Shown here one piece after another: positions 1-5,066 of a stretch of DNA of 5,692 nt. The number at the start of each line of letters is the position of its first letter. Positions within the stretch are counted from its first letter, which is position 1. The stretch is taken from positions 1 to 5,692 of the forward strand of contig JANYGM010000247.1 of the NCBI GenBank assembly GCA_025362415.1. Reading direction: 5' to 3'. The position numbers and the translations under genes are program-made. The DNA comes from a bacterium. Lineage in GTDB: Bacteria; Bacteroidota; Bacteroidia; Cytophagales; Thermonemataceae. Under the pieces are notes generated by a model. It ran no database searches and was not told where the DNA came from. It was given only the letters and a program-made list of their open reading frames with translations.

Positions 1-2
1 CT

Positions 3-75
3 CCGCTGGAGCTGAATACATTTTTTGACCTATTTTTCTATAAATATGCCAGCCCGCTGGGCTTTAATACATTTT
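3..75. repeat. Two copies of a REP-like palindromic element
   Basis: Two 22-base segments, at 3-24 and 54-75, share the pattern CCGCTGG, then GCT, then AATACATTTT, apart from a small shift around the GCT. Each contains a tiny palindrome with loop GCT: CTCC/GGAG around base 5, and AGCCC/GGGCT at 51-63. The stem sequence differs between copies but pairing is kept (CTCC with GGAG, GCCC with GGGC), which suggests the hairpin is what is conserved. The first copy is cut by the window edge, so its stem may be longer. This resembles repetitive extragenic palindromes found between genes in Bacteroidota. No transposase is visible in the window. Confidence 0.6.
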
Positions 76-152
76 CCGAAATCCAAGCCGTTCACAGTAT
101 AAAGCAAAGTTTTTTTTAAACATTCTAAAAATAAAAAAACTACTCTAATGCC

Positions 153-180
153 TATTTTTCAGAAAAAATAACTATTTTTG
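153..180 (+). promoter_or_regulatory. Candidate promoter region of the symporter gene
   Basis: TATTTTTG at 173-180 matches the Bacteroidota -7 consensus TAnnTTTG and would place a transcription start near 187, about 48 bases before the ATG. No clear TTG-type -33 element lies at the expected distance. The same stretch is a set of AT-only inverted repeats: TATTTTT at 153-159, AAAAATA at 164-170, and TATTTTT again at 173-179. In such AT-rich DNA the match could be chance, so this is only a candidate. Confidence 0.3.
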
Positions 181-234
181 AGTTGAATTATCTTTAAAAT
201 CAACCTAAAATAAATTATAATCACTTAAATTCTA

Positions 235-1482
235 ATGTTTCAAAAAAATAAACTAACTATTTCTATCATTTTGGCAATGATAGCAGGTATTTTTGTAGGA
301 TATATTGTTCACCTCAATACTTCAAAAGAATTTATTGAGGCTTTTTCCAAAAATATCAAACTTTTAAGCAATATTTTTATTCGTTTGGTACAAATGATTA
401 TTGCGCCTTTGGTGTTTAGTACGCTTGTGGTGGGTATTGCCAAACTAGGTGATTTGAAGTCGGTTGGGCGTGTGGGCGGAAAATCTTTGCTGTGGTTTGT
501 GTCAGCTAGTCTGATGTCGCTTTTGATAGGAATGATACTTGTAAATATCTTAGAACCAGGTAAATACATTGATTTGAGCCAAGCTGATAATGAATCTTTG
601 AAGGATTTGATGGCTAAAAAAGAATCATTTTCTTTGCAAAAATTTGTAGAACATATTTTTCCTAAAAGTATCATAGACGCAATGGCTACCAATGAAATAC
701 TGCAAATTGTTGTTTTTAGTATCTTTTTTGGTGTGGCTGCGGCAAGTATGGGCGAAAAAGCAAAACCAATTATCAAAGCCTTAGATAGTTTTAGCCATAT
801 TATCCTCAAAATAGTGGGTTATGTGATGAATTTTGCACCTATTGGTGTTTTTGGGGCATTGTGTGCAGTTGTGGCTGCAAAAGGTTTAGGGATTTTTCAG
901 TTTTATATTATTTATTTCTTGTATTTTTTGATAGGAATAGCCATTTTATGGATAATACTTGTGGGTGTTGGTTATCTTATTTTGGGAAAACGTATGACCA
1001 CCTTACTCAAAGCTATTAGTAATCCACTTTTGATAGCATTTAGTACCACAAGTAGCGAGGCAGTTTTTCCAAAACTCACAGAAGAGTTAGAAAAATTTGG
1101 TTGTAAAGATAAAATAGTGGCTTTCGTGCTTCCTTTGGGCTATTCTTTCAATTTGGATGGTAGTATGATGTATATGACTTTTGCTAGTCTTGCTATTGCG
1201 CAGGCGTATGGCATAGAATTGCCTATTGCGACACAACTCACAATGTTACTTGTGCTAATGCTCACGAGCAAGGGCATTGCAGGCGTGCCTAGAGCATCTT
1301 TGGTAGTGGTTTTGGCTACTTGTAGTATGTTTGGCATTCCGCCAGAGGGCGTGGCATTGATTTTGCCTATTGACCATTTTTGTGATATGTTTAGAAGTAT
1401 GACAAACGTAGTAGGAAATGCCCTTGCTACCACCGTAGTAAGCAAATGGGAAGGAGAACTTGCGCCAGATTCACAGGTTTAG
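235..1482 (+). CDS. Dicarboxylate/amino acid:cation symporter (DAACS family)
   Basis: A 415-residue inner-membrane secondary transporter of the GltP/DctA/GltPh family, which moves acidic amino acids or C4-dicarboxylates into the cell with H+ or Na+. Length is typical. The core is complete: the serine-rich HP1 loop STTSSEAVFP (270-279), the TM7 motif NLDGS (306-310; NMDGT in GltPh), the HP2 loop SKGIAGVPRAS (345-355), and TM8 residues D380, D384, R387 and N391. R387 corresponds to GltPh R397, which reads the acidic side chain of the substrate. N395 sits where GltPh has the Na1 ligand D405; Asn there is, to my recollection, usual in DctA-like bacterial members, so the coupling ion cannot be assigned with confidence. 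The ATG at 235 gives a standard short cytoplasmic N-terminus (MFQKNKLT) before TM1. There is no Shine-Dalgarno, only an A/T-rich leader as usual in this phylum. It is a single-gene unit convergent with its right neighbour. The exact substrate is unknown. Confidence 0.93.
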   Translation: MFQKNKLTISIILAMIAGIFVGYIVHLNTSKEFIEAFSKNIKLLSNIFIRLVQMIIAPLVFSTLVVGIAKLGDLKSVGRVGGKSLLWFVSASLMSLLIGMILVNILEPGKYIDLSQADNESLKDLMAKKESFSLQKFVEHIFPKSIIDAMATNEILQIVVFSIFFGVAAASMGEKAKPIIKALDSFSHIILKIVGYVMNFAPIGVFGALCAVVAAKGLGIFQFYIIYFLYFLIGIAILWIILVGVGYLILGKRMTTLLKAISNPLLIAFSTTSSEAVFPKLTEELEKFGCKDKIVAFVLPLGYSFNLDGSMMYMTFASLAIAQAYGIELPIATQLTMLLVLMLTSKGIAGVPRASLVVVLATCSMFGIPPEGVALILPIDHFCDMFRSMTNVVGNALATTVVSKWEGELAPDSQV

Positions 1483-1525
1483 GAACTTTTTAATGCATTA
1501 TTACGAGTTTCCACTTACTGCTATC

Positions 1526-1683
1526 AAGTTAAGGATTTGCTGTTGGCTAGTGTATTGTTTGGCGTAGTTTGGTGTCAGGTAGAAAAACCTGACACCACAG
1601 GAAAAGTTAAGGATTTGCTGTTGGTTAGTGTATTGTTTGGCGTAGTTTGGTGTCAGGTAGAAAAACCTGACACCACAGGAAAA
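1526..1683. repeat. Two-copy 78-base tandem repeat with strong hairpins, between convergent genes
   Basis: Copies at 1526-1603 and 1604-1681 (identity continues 2 bases further) differ at one position, C1547 versus T1625. Each has a perfect 11-bp inverted repeat, TGGTGTCAGGT / ACCTGACACCA, with a 6-base loop AGAAAA: 1570-1597 and 1648-1675. The gap between the symporter (plus) and the glycosyltransferase (minus) runs from 1483 to 1752, and this repeat is its only structured content. Neither strand has a U-tract directly after the stem, so these are not textbook intrinsic terminators, although hairpins between convergent genes may still limit read-through. The unit is 26 codons long, which opens spurious frames on both strands. 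The near-identity of the copies points to a recent duplication. Confidence 0.9.
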
Positions 1684-1752
1684 AAACCACGTCAAATAAT
1701 GTATTTCTTCTTTATTCGCTATGCAATAAAACCAAAATTGTCTTCTTGATAA

Positions 1753-3519
1753 TTACTTAATTTGATAAAGTTTGAGGTTGTTTTTTGCTACTAATAATGC
1801 CCAATTTGTGGAAATATTTTGCGGTTTCTCAACAGAAAAATCATTGATAAGTAAATAATCTTTTTGTGATATTAGAAGTTCCTTTTTGGCATCATTTTTT
1901 ATCAGAATAGTATCATTGTAGCGTTTAAAGGTAATATTTGTAGGTTTTTTGAAATCAAAATAAATATTTTCTCCATTTTGTGTTGTATGGTCTGAAAATA
2001 TAATTATTTTTTCATTTTTAGGATTTTGATTGAGTTGTTTGTCTTCTGCAAAATAATCTTGAAGAAGATTTTTTTGTGCCGTATAGCCTGTTTCTGTTCG
2101 TTTTAGCATAGAAAAAGCAGGGTGAATAAGCATAATCAGTACAAAACCAATCATAAAAAACAGTTCTTTATTAAAAATAATAGAAACCTTTATTTTAGCA
2201 GTTATCTTAGCAGTTATTTTGTAAATTATTTCATAAAAAATAATCCAAAAAGCCAGTAAAAAGTAAATAAAAGCAGTTTTTAAGCCTACTGTTTGCCACG
2301 CCATTATTCCTGAAAACAAAAATATTATACTGAAAAAATACTGATACTTTTGATTTGTAATAATTTTCTGAAAGTTTAGCCCTGCCAAAACTGCTAAAAA
2401 AGGCACAATAAAAAGTATCATTCTAGGGAAAAGCCCAATAGGATTATAAACTTGAAGGCTTGTACTTCCAAACCAAAAACACGCCAAAATACTCACACAA
2501 AGCCACGAAAAGTAAGTTTCAATTAGAACCACCCCTAGCCCCTCCTTCAAAGTAGGGGAATGAACTCCCATCTTTTCTAAGGAGGGGTTGGGGGTGGTTT
2601 TATTAAAAATATTTCTAAAAACTCGCCAAAAAGAAGGCAATGCACCAGCAAAAACTATCATAGTTGTACCATTCACAAACATTATGATAGGCTCATACGT
2701 GAGGCGTGCCAAAAGCGCAGAAATAGGTTTGTCAAAATAACTAGAAACTGCTTCATAACGTCCATTTTCTATACTTCTAAAACGGTAAAAAAAATCTCCA
2801 GTATGATAATAATATGCTCCAAAATATGCTCCAAGTACCAAAATTCCTAATAAAATGCTCCATTTCCAAAATTTAATATTTTGCTTTTGTCGCATATCCC
2901 ACACAAAAATCAGCATATAAAAAGGCAAAACATATATAATCAATTCTTTAGAAATTAAAGCTAAAAAATTAAGTAATACAAACAAAATACTTAATGCAAG
3001 CGTGTTTTTATTTCGCTTAAAAAGCACTAAAACTGCCCCCAAAGTGAATAAGGTCAGCAAAACATCTGGATAAATTTTATTAGCAAAAAATAAAGTGTAA
3101 AAATCTAAAGAAAAGAAAATACACGTCCAAATGCCCCAATTAGTATTTTTTTCTATATTTTCAGTATTACTTTCAGTAATTAAAAAACGCCACAACACCC
3201 ACAAGCACGCAAGCGTACATATAAGCGGTAGCGCAATGGTAGCTACATCAGAAAAGCCAAAAACTTTATAAGAGGTAGCCAAAGGTAATATTATCCCCAA
3301 ACGGTGCGCAAAAATATCATCAACCAACACAAAACTATTTTTTTGCAGTTGATAAGCGTAATCAATATAAGTGCTATCATCAAAAAAATAATAGCCATCA
3401 AAGGATACAACGACAAAAATTACAATAAAAATACTAAGAAAATAAACAAATAAAGTGGCGTTTTTTGGGCTAATCAAGGCTTTTTTGATAAATATGTTTT
3501 GTATTAACTTATAACTCAC
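1753..3519 (-). CDS. Polytopic membrane glycosyltransferase, GT-C / family 39-like
   Basis: A 588-residue integral membrane protein with roughly 11-13 hydrophobic segments (first at about 22-39, last at about 451-470) and a C-terminal soluble part of about 118 residues. After TM1 comes an external loop with FDDSTYIDYAYQL (46-58) and then HRLGIILPLATSYKVFGFSD (72-91). An acidic pair just after TM1 is the signature of GT-C lipid-phosphate-sugar dependent transferases (PMT/ArnT-like), which glycosylate lipids or proteins on the outer face of the membrane. Donor and acceptor cannot be read from the sequence. The start is a GTG: it is the first possible start after an in-frame TAA seven codons downstream of an upstream ATG at 3540, and no Met follows for over 200 residues. 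It begins 23 bases after the EnvC-like stop, so the two are probably co-transcribed. Residues 307-331 come from an inserted palindromic repeat. The membrane-protein call is firm; the GT class is moderate. Confidence 0.7.
   Translation of the reverse strand: MSYKLIQNIFIKKALISPKNATLFVYFLSIFIVIFVVVSFDGYYFFDDSTYIDYAYQLQKNSFVLVDDIFAHRLGIILPLATSYKVFGFSDVATIALPLICTLACLWVLWRFLITESNTENIEKNTNWGIWTCIFFSLDFYTLFFANKIYPDVLLTLFTLGAVLVLFKRNKNTLALSILFVLLNFLALISKELIIYVLPFYMLIFVWDMRQKQNIKFWKWSILLGILVLGAYFGAYYYHTGDFFYRFRSIENGRYEAVSSYFDKPISALLARLTYEPIIMFVNGTTMIVFAGALPSFWRVFRNIFNKTTPNPSLEKMGVHSPTLKEGLGVVLIETYFSWLCVSILACFWFGSTSLQVYNPIGLFPRMILFIVPFLAVLAGLNFQKIITNQKYQYFFSIIFLFSGIMAWQTVGLKTAFIYFLLAFWIIFYEIIYKITAKITAKIKVSIIFNKELFFMIGFVLIMLIHPAFSMLKRTETGYTAQKNLLQDYFAEDKQLNQNPKNEKIIIFSDHTTQNGENIYFDFKKPTNITFKRYNDTILIKNDAKKELLISQKDYLLINDFSVEKPQNISTNWALLVAKNNLKLYQIK
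2195..2218 (-). repeat. 12-base tandem repeat inside the glycosyltransferase gene
   Basis: TTAGCAGTTATC followed by TTAGCAGTTATT on the plus strand. It is translated on the minus strand as part of KITAKITAKI (434-443), in a cytoplasmic-looking basic linker between two membrane segments. This looks like a small in-frame slippage duplication without an obvious function. Confidence 0.6.
2527..2599. repeat. 73-base palindromic repeat inserted in frame in the glycosyltransferase gene
   Basis: Two 21-base arms, at 2527-2547 and 2579-2599, are inverted copies of each other with 19 of 21 positions matching; the two exceptions form G-T wobble pairs in the plus-strand sense. A weaker inner palindrome with GGGG and CCC lies between them. 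The core ACCCCTAGCCCCTCC is the C/G-rich spacer repeat seen in many Bacteroidota genomes, and it shares CCCCTAGCCCC with the hairpins at 4967-5058. Translated on the minus strand it gives residues 307-331, a Pro/Gly-rich stretch (TTPNPSLEKMGVHSP and so on) unlike the surrounding hydrophobic protein. No clear target-site duplication is visible. Confidence 0.85.
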
Positions 3520-3547
3520 AACTTACAACTCACAATTCATAATTATT
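3506..3547 (-). repeat. Six degenerate 7-base tandem repeats spanning a stop/start junction
   Basis: Read on the minus strand from 3547: AATAATT, ATGAATT, GTGAGTT, GTAAGTT, GTGAGTT, ATAAGTT (consensus RTRARTT). The first unit overlaps the TAA stop of the EnvC-like gene (3545-3543). The fifth unit supplies the GTG start of the glycosyltransferase (3519-3517), and its first codons are repeat-derived. The second unit offers an ATG at 3540 in the same frame, but a TAA in the fourth unit boundary closes it after five codons. Confidence 0.75.
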
Positions 3548-4730
3548 TATCATTTAGCCAACCTTCTGGGTCTATGTTTTTTTGATTTTTGAAAACGCAA
3601 AAAAGCATTTCAGAAACACCTGCATCTGTTGTATTGACTACACCAATGGACTGTTTGCGGCGCAAATTGTCGCCTACACTTACATTTACGCTAGCAAGAT
3701 TGCTATAAACCGTAAAATATTCTCCGTGATTGACCATTACAAAATAACCACTTGTAGTTTCACTTACAACATCTACTTTTCCCTCAAAAACGACACGTAT
3801 TTTTTCTCCTTTCTTGGTCTGAATATACACTCCTGGACTTTCTAAGATAATACTTGGGAAAAGTGGGTGTTTTTGTTTCCCAAATTTTCTAGAAATAAAA
3901 CCAGATTCAACAGGCCAAGGCAGACTGTTTTTGCTTGCTGCAAACGAGTTGGAAAGGTTTTCTTTTTCAGGGGTAAGGGTTGGTTTTTTTGCGCCTTCCT
4001 CTGTATTTTTTTTGATTTCTTCTTTTATCCGTGCCGAAATAAGGTTTTCTAGTTGGTTGATAGAAGCTTTTTCTTTCTGAATTTCTGCTTTTATTTGTGC
4101 TTCTTTGCCCATAAGCTCACGTACAAGAGAAGATTTTTCTGCTTGCAACTGAAAAATCTCTGCGTTGTCGGTTTCTATGGTCGTTACAACATCTAGCTTT
4201 ACTTTACGTTGTGAGGCAATTTTTTGGTTTTGTTCTTGCAAAAACTGTTTTGTTTTTTCAATTTCTAATACTTGTTTTTTGCGTGCTTCTGTGTATTGTT
4301 GTAAGTATTTGATACGTCTAAAAAGAGAATTAAAATCTTTGGAAGACATTATAAAGCTCAATTTGTTGTAGGCATTACTGATTTTTGAGGCTTCATAAAT
4401 CATATTGGCATACTCTTTTTTAAGCTCCGCAAGGTCATTTTCTAACGAAATAACAATTTGTTGTGTTTCTCGCAGGTCGTCATCTATAAGTGCGACTTCT
4501 TTTTTTGCACCATTGATAATATCTAATTTATTGGCTACTTTCTCATTGAGAGCGGTAAGTTGCCCAATATTAACACTTTTGTTGCGTGCTGTTTCCTCCA
4601 AAATCCTATTTGCTTCTTGGATTTTTTGCAGTCGGGCTTTTTTTTGTTCCTCTAATTGAGCCTTTGTTTGTGCGCTTAGAGGCGTAAAAACTGTTCCCAA
4701 CACACAAAAAAACAATAAAATTAGTTTCAT
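3543..4730 (-). CDS. EnvC-like murein hydrolase activator with degenerate LytM (M23) domain
   Basis: A 395-residue exported protein. It has a signal peptide (MKLILLFFCVLGTVFTPLSA, probable cleavage A20/Q21), a long charged coiled coil (about 22-245), a linker rich in Lys, Glu and Pro (246-266), and a C-terminal LytM fold (about 270-395) starting LPWPVESGFISRKFG. This order is that of EnvC, which in E. coli works with FtsEX to switch on cell-wall amidases at division. The zinc and catalytic residues of active M23 enzymes are absent: HxGxD is SPGVY (298-302), YAHL is YSNL (342-345), and HLHF is EMLF (374-377). It is therefore predicted to regulate a peptidoglycan hydrolase instead of cutting itself. 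The ATG at 4730 directly precedes the signal peptide. Upstream lie a good -7 element and heptamer repeats. It probably heads a two-gene transcript with the downstream glycosyltransferase. Amidase and FtsEX partners are not in the window. Confidence 0.88.
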   Translation of the reverse strand: MKLILLFFCVLGTVFTPLSAQTKAQLEEQKKARLQKIQEANRILEETARNKSVNIGQLTALNEKVANKLDIINGAKKEVALIDDDLRETQQIVISLENDLAELKKEYANMIYEASKISNAYNKLSFIMSSKDFNSLFRRIKYLQQYTEARKKQVLEIEKTKQFLQEQNQKIASQRKVKLDVVTTIETDNAEIFQLQAEKSSLVRELMGKEAQIKAEIQKEKASINQLENLISARIKEEIKKNTEEGAKKPTLTPEKENLSNSFAASKNSLPWPVESGFISRKFGKQKHPLFPSIILESPGVYIQTKKGEKIRVVFEGKVDVVSETTSGYFVMVNHGEYFTVYSNLASVNVSVGDNLRRKQSIGVVNTTDAGVSEMLFCVFKNQKNIDPEGWLNDK

Positions 4731-4738
4731 ATTAGGGT

Positions 4739-4766
4739 CAATTACAAATTATCAATTATAAATGAT
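4739..4766. repeat. Four degenerate 7-base tandem repeats before the EnvC-like gene
   Basis: On the plus strand: CAATTAC, AAATTAT, CAATTAT, AAATGAT. They sit in the predicted 5' leader of the EnvC-like gene, ending 8 bases before its ATG. The period and A/T-rich composition match the heptamers at 3506-3547, though the unit sequence is only loosely similar. Such AT-rich heptads are often seen between genes in Bacteroidota; chance contribution is larger here than in the other run. Confidence 0.5.
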
Positions 4767-4792
4767 GGGAATTCAACTCTCGTTTCCATGTG

Positions 4793-4800
4793 CAAAGATA
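4793..4800 (-). promoter_or_regulatory. Promoter -7 element for the EnvC-like gene (and probably the glycosyltransferase)
   Basis: On the minus strand TATCTTTG, followed by CA, matches the Bacteroidota sigma-A -7 consensus TAnnTTTG exactly. It predicts a start near 4787 and a leader of about 56 bases containing the heptamer repeats. No good -33 TTG lies at 19-21 bases. Instead an 8-base direct repeat, TCTTGTAG on the minus strand, occurs at 4836-4829 and 4815-4808, which could be operator half-sites. Confidence 0.5.
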
Positions 4801-4844
4801 CTAAAAACTACAAGAAATACAGACCTTTCTACAAGATTTTCGTT

Positions 4845-4914
4845 TAGTTCTCGTGACGAATGAGAATTAGATATTTGTGTAGTTTACAGCCTACCCTTAG
4901 GGTGTAAACTACAC
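4845..4914. repeat. Compound palindromic element: two adjacent hairpins
   Basis: Hairpin one (4845-4869) pairs TAGTTCTC with GAGAATTA (one G-T wobble) around a 9-base loop. Hairpin two (4877-4914) has perfect 12-bp arms, GTGTAGTTTACA / TGTAAACTACAC, then a G-G mismatch and an inner CCTA/TAGG stem with loop CCCT. The pair lies in the 336-base gap (4731-5066) between two minus-strand genes. No U-tract follows hairpin two on either strand, so an intrinsic terminator is not indicated. It looks like a dispersed intergenic palindrome. Confidence 0.75.
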
Positions 4915-4966
4915 TTGCCATATTTTGTTGTTTTAAGTAATTATTTTGGATTATTTTCTTTGCACC

Positions 4967-5058
4967 GTTCCCCTTTGAGCTAGGGGGCTTACTTTTGTTC
5001 CCCCTTTGGAGCTAGGGGGCTTTTTTTGCATTGTTCCCCCTTTGGGGGCTAGGGGGCT
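4967..5058. repeat. Three imperfect copies of a C/G-rich hairpin repeat
   Basis: Copies begin at 4967, 4997 and 5033. Each runs GTTCCCC(C)TTTG, a variable middle, then GCTAGGGGGCT. The C-run pairs with the G-run: 4970-4973 with 4983-4987, 5000-5004 with 5015-5019, and 5036-5040 with either 5044-5048 or 5052-5056. The array starts 9 bases past the stop of the T9SS-targeted gene, so it lies in its 3' region and may protect or end the transcript. The T7 run at 5021-5027 follows a stem only in plus-strand sense, where no gene is read. The core CCCCTAGC is shared with the palindrome at 2527-2599. Confidence 0.8.
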
Positions 5059-5066
5059 GCCTACTT

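Noticed and set aside
309..1445. Minus-strand frames of 166 and 101 codons inside the symporter gene
   Set aside because: They are antisense to a well-conserved transporter and resemble no family; they are shadows of the real gene.
1501..1749. Small open frames on both strands with 26-residue repeated peptides over the tandem repeat
   Set aside because: The 78-base unit is a multiple of three and happens to lack stops, so both strands stay open. The peptides are just the repeat read twice, with no independent sign of coding.
3534..3540. ATG at 3540 as start of the glycosyltransferase
   Set aside because: It is in frame but meets TAA after five codons, so the GTG at 3519 is the only workable start.
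3582..4659. Several plus-strand frames opposite the EnvC-like gene
   Set aside because: They are composed of Cys/Phe/Ser-rich antisense translation of a coiled-coil gene, with no domain signal.
4997..5027. Rho-independent terminator on the plus strand (C5/G5 stem followed by seven T)
   Set aside because: The shape fits, but no plus-strand gene is read into it from within at least 3 kb, and it is one member of a repeat family. On the minus strand the T-run becomes an A-run before the stem.
4967..5058. CRISPR array
   Set aside because: Three units of unequal spacing with only 6-12 bases between them are not repeat-spacer architecture, and no cas gene is present. The same applies to the 78-base repeats, which have no spacers.
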